NCBI GenBank assembly: GCA_028280945.1
Contig: JANQKV010000070.1
Span: 1-55,993, forward strand
Source of the DNA: Opitutaceae bacterium
GTDB lineage: Bacteria > Verrucomicrobiota > Verrucomicrobiia > Opitutales > Opitutaceae
Direction: 5' to 3'
Length of the DNA stretch: 55,993 bases
Shown: one piece after another, positions 9,075 to 17,611 of the stretch
How the letters are laid out: each line of letters opens with the position of its first letter
Position numbering within the stretch: position 1 is the stretch's first letter
The notes under the pieces: generated by a model
The model's database searches: none
Told to the model about the DNA's origin: nothing
Seen by the model: only the letters and a program-made list of their open reading frames with translations
Translations under genes and position numbers: made by a program

Positions 9075-11168
9075 ATGAGGCATCCGCAGTCGGCAAATCG
9101 TTTCCAAGTCGCCTGGCTATCGGCTTTGGTTGTTGTCTTTGCGTTCCACGTGGGAACCTCAACCGTGGGTTGGGAGAACCGCAATTTACCGGGCTTGGAG
9201 TTTCGCCAAGCCCAGACTGCAATCTCTGCTCTCTTCATTCAAAAAGAGAATAACTTTTCGCTCGCCTATCCCACCCCGGTGCTCGGCAAGCCGTGGTCCA
9301 TTCCCATGGAGTTCCCACTCTATCAATGGACCGTCGCAGCGGTAAGTGACCTGACCGGCGCATCGTTGACCAAGACTGCCCGCGGCGTATCTATAGCGTG
9401 CTTTTATCTGACGCTGCCGGCGATCGCAATTTTTCTGCGCCACCTCGGTCTGACACCGGCACAAATCAGTATGGCCCTGATCTGTGTCCTAAGCTGTCCG
9501 CTCTATATTTTTTACGGACGGGCGTTCCTGATCGAGACGATGGCATTGATGTTTGCGGTTTGGTTCGCGGTGGGATTCCACCAAACCCTGACACAGCGCA
9601 AATATGGCTGGGCGGTGGTTACAAGTCTCTGCGCCGCTTGCGCCGGGATGGTGAAAGTGACCACGCTGATCGTGTTTCTCATCCCCACCGCGGCCTGGGG
9701 GGCGGCGCGGCTCATCAGCGCAGTTCGCCGTCGGGATCGCAGCTTGGTTATCGCGACATTGGGTTGGGGACTGTTGCCCATGGTTTTGCCCGCGATACTG
9801 ACGGTCGCATGGACCCGCTTTGCCGACAGCGTCAAATCCGACCACCCGCAGGCGTCCGTGCTGATGTCCGACTCGATGACTCAGTTTAATTTTGGCTACG
9901 GGTTATTCGACGTGCGGTTCAAACCGGACACTTGGCAGGGGATTTTCGCCATTATCGATAACGGTATTCTGGCTCTGCCCGCCCTCGGGCTGGTTATCCT
10001 CGCGGTGATATTCATGTCGTCCCGCTGGCGCCGTCACAGTCTGGCCGCACTGGGATTGTTCTTTGCCGCGCCCTTGATTTTCCCTCTGCTGTATTCGTGG
10101 CACGACTACTACTTCGTGGCCAATGCCGTGTGCTTGATGCTCGCCCTCGGTTTCGTGTTGGCGGCGTTTTGGGAAACCCGCCTCGGCCGCATCGGTGCTC
10201 CCTTGCTTCTTCTCGGCCTGCTCACCACGCAAGCCTTCACCTACTTCGGAAACTACTACGAACAACAGTCTTTGCAGGGGGCCAGTGGCCCCAAACTCTC
10301 CTTCACTCTGAAGGAAATCACCAACCCTGATGAGGTAGTCGTAATTCTGGGCGACGACTGGAATCCGATGATTCCGTTTTTTGCCGAACGACGCGCCCTC
10401 ATGATTCGTCGTGAGTTTGAAAACGATCACCCGCTTATTCGCCGCTGTCTGCAAAACCTCCACGATGAAAAAGTTGGAGCCCTCGTATTGATGCGAGACC
10501 AGTTGATTAATCCCGGAGCCGTCAACGTAGCAAAGGAGGAAATTGGGGTATCACCCCATCATTTCTTTGCCGAGGACGGTGCACGCATCTACCCGGCACG
10601 CCGTCTACTGGACTCCATCTTAACCCCAGAACTCCGTTCGAGAGAGGACGCCTCCCCTTTGGACATGGCGCTTGTTTCCATGAGCCACCGATTGGCTGAT
10701 AAACCCGCCAGACTGGAGTCCCTGTCAGAAAGAGACCGGGAGACTTTCTCGCTGATCGACCCCAAACCCGACCAGATTTACTTTCAGTTTGGGCCCGGCT
10801 TGATTCCTCACGGCGACGAGATGGTGCTCAACGCCCATACCCAGACCAAGCTATGGTTCGAGAATCTGGGTAAAGCCAGGTCCATGACAATCAGCGGAGG
10901 GCTTTTTTCGGGTGCCTGGCAACATGAGACTTATCCTTCCGACGGAGTGTCCGTTCAGGTAATGCGAATGCAATCCGGTGGGCAGGAGACAATGATCCAC
11001 CAACAAGACATCCAACCCCACCTTCATCCGAACGAGCGGGGCACTTTGACTTGGAAAGTTGAACTTCCGGACATGCAGAATTCCACGTTATTGGTGCAGG
11101 TCGGTCCGGGACCGGGGGGATCAGGATCCACCGATTGGTTCTATTTTGAAAAAATCACCATCGAGTGA
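9075..11168 (+). CDS. GT39/ArnT-like polytopic glycosyltransferase, paralogue of the 4051 gene
   Basis: This 697-residue protein is colinear with the enzyme at 4051-6162 over its whole length. It has LEFRQAQTAISALFIQ in the first loop, SIPMEFPLYQWTVA, the FYGRAFLIETMALMFAVWF membrane segment, FPLLYSWHDYYF, and a C-terminal beta-rich region (about residues 555-697). It probably transfers a sugar from a polyprenyl carrier at the periplasmic face. The two copies are separated by ymdB-like and ilvB genes rather than in tandem. The ATG at 9075 is well placed before the first membrane helix. Confidence 0.75.
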   Translation: MRHPQSANRFQVAWLSALVVVFAFHVGTSTVGWENRNLPGLEFRQAQTAISALFIQKENNFSLAYPTPVLGKPWSIPMEFPLYQWTVAAVSDLTGASLTKTARGVSIACFYLTLPAIAIFLRHLGLTPAQISMALICVLSCPLYIFYGRAFLIETMALMFAVWFAVGFHQTLTQRKYGWAVVTSLCAACAGMVKVTTLIVFLIPTAAWGAARLISAVRRRDRSLVIATLGWGLLPMVLPAILTVAWTRFADSVKSDHPQASVLMSDSMTQFNFGYGLFDVRFKPDTWQGIFAIIDNGILALPALGLVILAVIFMSSRWRRHSLAALGLFFAAPLIFPLLYSWHDYYFVANAVCLMLALGFVLAAFWETRLGRIGAPLLLLGLLTTQAFTYFGNYYEQQSLQGASGPKLSFTLKEITNPDEVVVILGDDWNPMIPFFAERRALMIRREFENDHPLIRRCLQNLHDEKVGALVLMRDQLINPGAVNVAKEEIGVSPHHFFAEDGARIYPARRLLDSILTPELRSREDASPLDMALVSMSHRLADKPARLESLSERDRETFSLIDPKPDQIYFQFGPGLIPHGDEMVLNAHTQTKLWFENLGKARSMTISGGLFSGAWQHETYPSDGVSVQVMRMQSGGQETMIHQQDIQPHLHPNERGTLTWKVELPDMQNSTLLVQVGPGPGGSGSTDWFYFEKITIE

Positions 11169-11177
11169 TCTACGGTA

Positions 11178-11537
11178 TCAGTCCTTTTTCGCGCAGAGAA
11201 TGAGCTCCATGCGTTTGATCTCACGCAGCACGCGGTTGCTGTGCATTTCCATCCAAAACCACACCTTCATAAAGGAGATGAAAATCAGCGAGAAGAGGCA
11301 CACCCCGCCCCAAACGAGTTGTTGGCGCAACACCTCGGCGTCATAAAACTTGAATGCCGACCACACAAACGCCCCGAAACCTACCAGGCTCCAGATGAAC
11401 GCCATCGCGTTGGTGAATTTATTGCGGCCCCGAAAGGCGGTGATCAATTCCTCGGCCAAACTCGGCTCGGGAGGGAGGTCCACGTCAGGGTAGGATTCGC
11501 GCAAGGCGGCGGATATTTTTTTGTCGATGTCTTTCAT
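11178..11537 (-). CDS. DUF6768-like two-helix membrane protein, sigma factor partner
   Basis: The 119-residue product starts with an acidic cytosolic part (MKDIDKKISAALRESYPDVD) and then EELITAFRGRNKFTNA. Two membrane helices follow (about residues 42-62 and 73-93), and the tail VLREIKRMELILCAKKD is basic. This pattern resembles the DUF6768 family, which is usually encoded next to ECF sigma factors. Its start overlaps the sigma gene stop by four bases (ATGA), so the two are translationally coupled. A role as membrane-bound partner or anti-sigma factor is inferred, not shown. Confidence 0.75.
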   Translation of the reverse strand: MKDIDKKISAALRESYPDVDLPPEPSLAEELITAFRGRNKFTNAMAFIWSLVGFGAFVWSAFKFYDAEVLRQQLVWGGVCLFSLIFISFMKVWFWMEMHSNRVLREIKRMELILCAKKD

Positions 11538-12094
11538 GATGATTCACTTTCGATTTGGGTTCTGAGTCGTTCGCGCAACGTGTGTAAACGCGACTTCACG
11601 GTGCCCACCGGCACCTGGAGAATTTCCGCGATTTCGGCCTGTGATCGCCCTACCTCGTAATAGAGGCACAGCAGCTCGCGCTCAGCGGTCGCCAGATTGG
11701 CAATGATTTCCGCCAGCGTGCTGTTCCCGGCGGTCGGTCGCGACGGGCTCTTCGCTGCATCCCTCGTGTCGGAAGTCTGCGCTACAATCGCATGTCGGGC
11801 GAGCCGTTCACGCTGGCGACGACGCACCCAGTCGGCACTGCGACGCCGCACGATCTGAAAAAGCCATCGGGGAAAGCATGCCGGATCCTGGAGGCGCGGC
11901 AGTCCGCGGGCCACGGCGATCCAGGTGTCTTGGGCGACTTCCGTGGAGTCCTCCGCCCGTCCAATAGCCACCCTCACCATGCGCCGAACGTCTTCACGCC
12001 AAAGATCGTGCAATTCCGCAAAGGCACGGTCATCCCAGCCTTGGGCTTTCAACACGAGCAACTCGGTGAGTATCTGACGCGAATCCCTTTTCAT
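11534..12094 (-). CDS. ECF-type RNA polymerase sigma factor
   Basis: This 186-residue sigma-70 family protein has only regions 2 and 4. Region 2 includes EDSTEVAQDTWIAVARGL and FPRWLFQIVRRRSADWVRR (residues 45-95). Region 4 is ATAERELLCLYYEVG followed by the helix-turn-helix AEIAEILQVPVGTVKSRLH (about residues 135-172). The linker (about 98-125) is Ser/Pro/Thr-rich. It should direct polymerase to a small stress or envelope regulon. Its gene is coupled to a two-helix membrane protein, as is typical for ECF pairs. The inducing signal is unknown. Confidence 0.92.
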   Translation of the reverse strand: MKRDSRQILTELLVLKAQGWDDRAFAELHDLWREDVRRMVRVAIGRAEDSTEVAQDTWIAVARGLPRLQDPACFPRWLFQIVRRRSADWVRRRQRERLARHAIVAQTSDTRDAAKSPSRPTAGNSTLAEIIANLATAERELLCLYYEVGRSQAEIAEILQVPVGTVKSRLHTLRERLRTQIESESS

Positions 12095-12167
12095 TGGTGT
12101 TCATCCCAAAAGGTCGCCAAGAAATCCGACCGGGTTCATTCCTCCCAAAGTTTTTTGGGCCGAAAGT

Positions 12168-14432
12168 CTATTTCTCCGTCATCACGTAGACACCGTCCCA
12201 GTCATCCGGGGGCGGATTTCCCCGCATATCGGTCACGATTGACTGGTAAACAAGCGATGGGGAGTTGCCCACGCCCGGCGCCTGGCCCGGTTGCAGAGGT
12301 TCGCGTTCAGCACTCTGCACGAACAGCCGCAAAGCGGCATCCCACTCACGAGCGTAATACTTTTCCAGGCCTTGCGAAAACAGATCGAGGCATTCACGGG
12401 TGCGGGGAGAAACGGTTTCCTGCAAGCCGGTCACCTCATGAATCGGCACGGGTTGCGACCGGCCCTTCACCACGATACGACCGAGAGGACGAAACACGAT
12501 GCGATCTCCGCCGAGCCTCTCGCAGGCCAATTTGGTGGCTTCGGTGACCATGGTAAACGCCCCCCAGCTTTTTGCTCCGCTCTCCATACGTGCCGCCAGG
12601 TTCACGTTGTCACCCATCATGGTGTAGTTAAAGCGTGAGCGGCTGCCCATGTTGCCGATCATGCAGTCGCCGGTATTGAGACCAATCCGAGTGCGCATGC
12701 GGTGCACCATGTCCGGCCATTTGTCTCCTTCGCGCGTCCATTTCTCGCGAAGTTCATCCAAGCGACGATGAACCAACTGGGTTACCAGGCATGCTTTGTA
12801 GGCGTGATTCTCCAGGTCAACCGGTGCCCCAAACATCGCGACCACAGCGTCGCCAATGTATTTGTCGAGGGTCCCGCCTTCCTCCTGAATGATGTCGGTG
12901 CAAGCCGTAAGATATTCATTCAAGAGATCTCCCAGCTGCGAGGAACTGAGCACTTCGGAGAACGATGAAAAACTCTGAATATCGGAAAAATAGGCCGTGA
13001 TTTCCGAGTCATGGCCGCCTAGCTCCGGGTCGCGTCCGGAGTCGATCATCGAATTGACTACATCCGGCGAGAGGTAGGTGCCGAACATCCCACGAATTTT
13101 ACCCTTCGCCTGCTGCTCCTGCACCACCTGCCAGGTGGCGGCGATCAGGGAGGTGCATAGCGCCGATCCCACCGGAGCGATCAACGGAAGTACAACATGC
13201 AACGTCGAGAAAAGGTGAAAGCAGAGCCAGATATAGCCCCCCAAGCCCAACGCCGCCAACACCCGCGCCCCTACCGCACTGGCTCCTCCCCAAACACTCA
13301 TCGTGCCCACGAGCAGCGTGAGCAGTAGGGTGATGGCGTAGATCTGGACCGAATCCAACCGCTTCAAATAGAGCCCGGAGACAATCGTCTTCAGCACATT
13401 CCCGTGCACGCCAACCTTGGGCACAGGGCTTTGATCCAACGGAGTCGGTGCCAAATCCTGCAATAACGGTGCAACAGGACCAATCAACACGATGGCGTCC
13501 TTGAACCCATCTTGCGCAAAAAACTGACGCGCACTCTCTACTGCGGCCGGATTGTCCGAGCGAAGATTACGCGAGTAGAAGTAAACGTCCTTGAAACTGA
13601 TTCGCGGATTCAAGTCCGGTTCGACCCACCGGGAGAACCAATTGATTTCCAGAAACTGCTGATCCTGCATCGGGATTGCGGAGATCAATTCGCCTTGCTC
13701 ATTCACAAACTCAAGGCGGTCGCCCTGCCCGCGAACCGCATCCGGCCCCAGATCCCAATACCGGCGCAAGAGTTCGACAGTGAGATGATAATAAGTCCGC
13801 ACGTTGGAGGGAGCAAACAACGGCACCCGGCGGGTGACGCCATCCTCGATATCAATGATCCCCACTCCTCCGGGGCTGAACGGGAACTGACGTCCGACCA
13901 TGAAACTCGGCACCTCCGGAGCTTCGATTTCTTCAATCGGGGGCAGCCCGTCAGCAATCACCGGCAGTTCGCGCTGAAACACCTCCCCATTGATGTCGCG
14001 AAACTTATCCGAGGCGAAGGACGCCGCCAATACGACCGGTGGATTGGGCCAGAGCAGCCGGGCAAACTCGACATTACCCTCCACGATCCTCTTGCGATCG
14101 GCGACTTCGGATATGCCGGTGTCCGAGAGCACCACGTCGATGCCCACCACCTTCACAGCAGCTTCTTCCAAGAGCGTGCGAGAGACTTCGGCAAAGTAAT
14201 GGCGACTCCAGGGCCAACCACCAATCTCCTTGGGGTCCAGCGAGATATCGTCGATATCGACGTAGACAATCTTGACCGGAGCCGACAGGTCACCGCGATG
14301 CTGGAACCGAATGTCGGTGGCCCAGTTTTCGGCCCGTTGAAACCAGCCTCTGGCCTGCCCCACACACCACAGAACAGGAACCGGTATCAGCGCCAAGACC
14401 AGTCCGATGGCCTTGAGGCGAGAACGATTCAC
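12168..14432 (-). CDS. CHASE2-domain adenylate cyclase
   Basis: This 754-residue protein has one N-terminal helix, a large periplasmic CHASE2 sensor (about 35-390, with VYVDIDDISL and GWPWSRHYFAEV), three close helices (about 395-465), and a class III cyclase domain (about 505-690). The catalytic parts are present: metal Asp residues in YFSDIQSFSSFS and KYIGDAVVAMFG, the Lys of DKYIGD, and the transition-state Asn/Arg of DNVNLAARME. It should make cAMP from ATP in the cytosol in response to an extracytoplasmic signal. It is the last gene of an operon with FecR and O-antigen ligase-like genes. Confidence 0.92.
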   Translation of the reverse strand: MNRSRLKAIGLVLALIPVPVLWCVGQARGWFQRAENWATDIRFQHRGDLSAPVKIVYVDIDDISLDPKEIGGWPWSRHYFAEVSRTLLEEAAVKVVGIDVVLSDTGISEVADRKRIVEGNVEFARLLWPNPPVVLAASFASDKFRDINGEVFQRELPVIADGLPPIEEIEAPEVPSFMVGRQFPFSPGGVGIIDIEDGVTRRVPLFAPSNVRTYYHLTVELLRRYWDLGPDAVRGQGDRLEFVNEQGELISAIPMQDQQFLEINWFSRWVEPDLNPRISFKDVYFYSRNLRSDNPAAVESARQFFAQDGFKDAIVLIGPVAPLLQDLAPTPLDQSPVPKVGVHGNVLKTIVSGLYLKRLDSVQIYAITLLLTLLVGTMSVWGGASAVGARVLAALGLGGYIWLCFHLFSTLHVVLPLIAPVGSALCTSLIAATWQVVQEQQAKGKIRGMFGTYLSPDVVNSMIDSGRDPELGGHDSEITAYFSDIQSFSSFSEVLSSSQLGDLLNEYLTACTDIIQEEGGTLDKYIGDAVVAMFGAPVDLENHAYKACLVTQLVHRRLDELREKWTREGDKWPDMVHRMRTRIGLNTGDCMIGNMGSRSRFNYTMMGDNVNLAARMESGAKSWGAFTMVTEATKLACERLGGDRIVFRPLGRIVVKGRSQPVPIHEVTGLQETVSPRTRECLDLFSQGLEKYYAREWDAALRLFVQSAEREPLQPGQAPGVGNSPSLVYQSIVTDMRGNPPPDDWDGVYVMTEK

Positions 14433-14504
14433 GGTTGGAGCGAAGGGATTATGTCGGACGGGGTAGACTTGAGACTATCAGAGCCAGGAGTCTACGAGAG
14501 AGAA

Positions 14505-15629
14505 CTAGTTACCACCCGCGATCGGGGAAAGCGGATCGGCGGGATTCTGACCGGGCGTGTTCTGGGGCTGCGGGTCGGGTTCGTTCTGGCTTCCATCGTT
14601 GGAGTCATTGCCTCCCTGATCAGAACCACTCCCATCATTACTACCGTCGTTATTCCCATCATTACTACCGTCGTTGCTACCGTCGTTGTTCCCATCATTG
14701 CCACCGTCGTTGTTTCCGTCGTTGTCACCATCGTTGCTACCGTCATTCTCCCCATCGTTGTTGTCCTCTTCATTGCTACCATCGTTGTCCTCTTCGTCGT
14801 CACCTTCGTCCGTGCTGGAATCACCTTGATCTTCACCGCCTTGCTGCTGGTCACCATCCGAGGTCAGAACGATGGTGGAAACCTCTTCGGCTGCCTCCTG
14901 CACGACTTCGGTGACGACTGCCACGACCTCCGGATCTGCAGGCTTAACTCCGTCCCCGTCGACAACCGTCACAGAAGTGACTTCGCCGGTTGAATCGTCA
15001 ACCTCCACCAAAATCTCCACTTCCTCCAAATCGGAAACCGAAATGCCGCCCGTTGTGGTTGTTCCCTCATACGGTGTCACCAGAATATTCCCTTCCACGG
15101 TCGTAACCGAGAAGAACGCTTGGCCGTCGCCTTGGGGGCGAAAAACCACCCGGAACGTCGTGCCTCGAATACCAGCTGCACCCGCCGGGGTGGTAACCTC
15201 AAAGGTGGACCCTTCGTTAAGCGACTTCACGTTGCCAATCAACTCACCTTCGGAGAGGTGGATGCTCGTGCGGGAGATGGCGCCTTCCGGTTCGGAAGTT
15301 GCTTCGGCAAAGGCAAAATCACCGGCAAAGGGATCCTGGTAAAATTGACGGACCTCAACGCGTGACTCCTCACCCACGTTGATGGTGGCTCCATTGGAGA
15401 AAACCAAGATCACGCGTGAGCCGGATCCACTCGTGACCACCAGATCATTTTCGTAGACCTCGTTGCCATTCACCGCCTCGAATTTAGGACGACCACCGTC
15501 CATGTCTTCCACCTCAACCACGGGACCAATTCGAGTCAGGGTGATTTGTTGGTGTTGCGCGGGAGTGATCGTGGCGCTCAGGAGGAGGGTTCCGACTGCA
15601 AGGAGCCAGTGAATCGAGGGTTTGCGCAT
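14505..15629 (-). CDS. FecR-domain secreted protein with Asn/Asp/Gly repeat tail
   Basis: The ATG at 15629 gives a signal peptide (MRKPSIHWLLAVGTLLLSAT, cleavage after about residue 24). The FecR domain follows (about 45-170), with FSNGATINVGEESRVEV and TPAGAAGIRGTTFRV. A beta-rich linker leads to an acidic low-complexity tail made of DGN/DGS/DGG units (about residues 270-345), then a Pro-rich end. FecR domains sense or relay periplasmic signals. It lies between the ligase and the CHASE2 cyclase on one strand, so it may modulate the cyclase sensor (inference). Length is 374 residues. Confidence 0.88.
   Translation of the reverse strand: MRKPSIHWLLAVGTLLLSATITPAQHQQITLTRIGPVVEVEDMDGGRPKFEAVNGNEVYENDLVVTSGSGSRVILVFSNGATINVGEESRVEVRQFYQDPFAGDFAFAEATSEPEGAISRTSIHLSEGELIGNVKSLNEGSTFEVTTPAGAAGIRGTTFRVVFRPQGDGQAFFSVTTVEGNILVTPYEGTTTTGGISVSDLEEVEILVEVDDSTGEVTSVTVVDGDGVKPADPEVVAVVTEVVQEAAEEVSTIVLTSDGDQQQGGEDQGDSSTDEGDDEEDNDGSNEEDNNDGENDGSNDGDNDGNNDGGNDGNNDGSNDGSNDGNNDGSNDGSGSDQGGNDSNDGSQNEPDPQPQNTPGQNPADPLSPIAGGN
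14631..14810 (-). repeat. In-frame tandem repeat coding Asp-Gly-Asn/Ser units in the FecR tail
   Basis: The DNA is built from degenerate 9- to 12-base units (plus strand ACCGTCGTT, CCCATCATT and variants) over about 180 bases. On the minus strand they read as repeated NDG-N/S/G-NDG. All units keep the frame, and synonymous changes between units suggest the tract is old and selected at the protein level. Confidence 0.85.
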
Positions 15630-15651
15630 GGGAAACGAGAGGATGATTTGC

Positions 15652-17502
15652 TTACGGAGAGCGCTCCAGTTCGGCTTTGAGGAGTTTTGCCGCGTCATTT
15701 CCTGGGTCAAGACGCAAGCAAATGGCTAAAGCGGCCTTAGCCAGAGCATGGGTCGGAGGCCGAAGACTGAAATGGTGCCCTTGGTAATACCACATCACCG
15801 GCTGACGGGGGGCTAATCTCACCGCTCGACCAAAAGCCGGCCCCGCTGCGGCCCAGTCCCCCTGCAACTGCAGGGCCATGCCCAGGCGCAACCAGTGTTC
15901 GGCCACCAACTCACTCCCCTCCAAAGCCCGGCGTGCCGCAAATTCCGCTTGGCGGCCTTGCTCCCGCTCCGCGTCAACGTTGCCAAACTTCTGCAGGGAA
16001 AGGGCGTAGGAATAATCCATCCAAGCGCGTTCATTGCCCGGATCACGGGAGATCGCCCGACCAAGTTGCCGGCCGGCCTGCTGCGCAATCCCATCGATCT
16101 GAGCCGGATCGGTCACGCCATCCAATTGATTCAGCGCGGCCCGGGCCCGCCAGCGCAGTTCCTCCGCCTGGTATCGAGGCACGGCCAAGGCCAGCGGCAA
16201 CACGACCAACGCCAGGCAAATCACCGCTCCACTCACGGCGCCAAACGACTGTTTATCAGATGGAAATCGCCGTGCTTGGGTCGATCCCGCCCACCCGCCC
16301 ACCAGCATCGCCGCCAGCCAAAGCACGGCGGGAGACTGCAGATGGAAATCGAAAGCCAGAGCACCGGACAGGATCAACAGTCCCAATCCGGCACCGGCAT
16401 ACGGCCGGCTCTGCCGCTGCCACCGACGCCGCACCACCAGCACAACACCGATCAAACCCAACCCCACCCCCACCCCACCGTAATCACTCAGCGTGTTCAG
16501 GTAGTCGTTGTGGGCAAACCGCGCCGATTCCCACAGACCCTCCGGGCGATGCCGTTCCATCAGCATCTCAAAACTTCCTCCCCCATGGCCCGTAAGTGGG
16601 CGCTCCTGCCAAAGTTCCGCCGCGATGCCCCAAAGCAGTGGTCGCGTTCGTTCGCCCTTGAACTTGATCATGGTGTCCACGCGCTGCCGGACCTCCGGCA
16701 CCGTCTGGTAGCCGACCCAAACCAGTCCAATCGCTCCGGCAAAAATTCCTGCCATGAGCCCGAGGCGATGCAGCCAGCTCCATTTCCGTCGAGCCAGCGT
16801 AGCGAGCCCGGTGGCGATAACCAGAGTGAGAAACACCCCGCGTGAGAAACTCAGAATGATTCCGAGCGCACACGCCAGCGCTACGACCCCGGCAAACCAG
16901 CGTTCGGCACGCGTGAGGCTGTCGCCACCACGCCATACCGTAGCCGCGGCCACGGGCAGAACCAGCGCCAGCCAGGCAGCGGCATTGTTGGGGTTGCCGA
17001 AGGTCCCGCTCGAGCGTCCCAGGAATTGCCGCACTTGCTCTCGCCCCAACGGCAACCACGTGGCGTCCCCCAGCCGTTGGTAGACCCCCGCAATCACCAC
17101 ACCCAAGGCGACGACGCCGATCGCCGCCCACATCGCCCGCCACAGCTGGGGTCGCCGCACGAGATGCAAAGCGACCCAATAAGCGGCCAGAGCGCTCCAC
17201 AAATGCCAGCCGTGTAGCCAGCCCCTGCTGGGAAGCTCCGCAAGACCCGCCATGTGCACGGCCACCCAACCCAAAAACGGCACCGGATACCACCAACCCA
17301 CGGGGGCTCCCGACGGGGCAATCAGCCACCACCGCAATGCCGCCATCGCTGCCAAAATAAAAACCAAGGGCAACGCCACCACCATGGGACCAGGCACAAA
17401 ACCGCCGAGTTGCCAGGTCACCCAGGCCAGGTTCACCACAAAGAGCAGCGCCATCACCCGATCCCACCAGCGGGCGATCACCTTCACTTCGGGCATTACC
17501 AT
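15652..17502 (-). CDS. O-antigen ligase/polymerase-like membrane protein with TPR tail
   Basis: The 616-residue protein has about 12 membrane helices (residues 15-430). A periplasmic loop contains RTRPLLWGIAAELW, LTGHGGGSFEMLM and FAHNDYLNTLSDYGG, the pattern of the Wzy_C/WaaL superfamily that joins polymerised glycans to lipid or protein. Residues about 450-616 are soluble TPR-like repeats (AWMDYSYALSLQKFGN, HWLRLGMALQLQGDWAAA). It starts at 17502 or at the Met two codons later. It is first in an operon with FecR and cyclase genes. Acceptor and glycan are unknown. Confidence 0.85.
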   Translation of the reverse strand: MVMPEVKVIARWWDRVMALLFVVNLAWVTWQLGGFVPGPMVVALPLVFILAAMAALRWWLIAPSGAPVGWWYPVPFLGWVAVHMAGLAELPSRGWLHGWHLWSALAAYWVALHLVRRPQLWRAMWAAIGVVALGVVIAGVYQRLGDATWLPLGREQVRQFLGRSSGTFGNPNNAAAWLALVLPVAAATVWRGGDSLTRAERWFAGVVALACALGIILSFSRGVFLTLVIATGLATLARRKWSWLHRLGLMAGIFAGAIGLVWVGYQTVPEVRQRVDTMIKFKGERTRPLLWGIAAELWQERPLTGHGGGSFEMLMERHRPEGLWESARFAHNDYLNTLSDYGGVGVGLGLIGVVLVVRRRWQRQSRPYAGAGLGLLILSGALAFDFHLQSPAVLWLAAMLVGGWAGSTQARRFPSDKQSFGAVSGAVICLALVVLPLALAVPRYQAEELRWRARAALNQLDGVTDPAQIDGIAQQAGRQLGRAISRDPGNERAWMDYSYALSLQKFGNVDAEREQGRQAEFAARRALEGSELVAEHWLRLGMALQLQGDWAAAGPAFGRAVRLAPRQPVMWYYQGHHFSLRPPTHALAKAALAICLRLDPGNDAAKLLKAELERSP

Positions 17503-17541
17503 GCCTCACCCAAATCGACACGGACCGTCCCGCGCCACCTC

Positions 17542-17571
17542 AAAAAAAACACCCCGCCGCGGCGGGGTGTT
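17542..17571 (-). terminator. Rho-independent terminator of the glutamine synthetase gene
   Basis: AACACCCCGCCG (17548-17559) and CGGCGGGGTGTT (17560-17571) form a perfect 12-base inverted repeat. On the minus strand an eight-U tract follows (complement of 17542-17549). It lies 41 bases after the glnA-type stop codon. Confidence 0.92.
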
Positions 17572-17611
17572 TGAAGTTATGGAAAAAGGACTGGTCTCGA
17601 TGAGTGACCGA

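Noticed and set aside
13512-14993. 493-codon plus-strand frame over the cyclase and FecR genes
   Set aside because: It is antisense to two well-supported genes; its Val/Ile-rich stretch is the mirror of the Asp-Gly repeat coding DNA.
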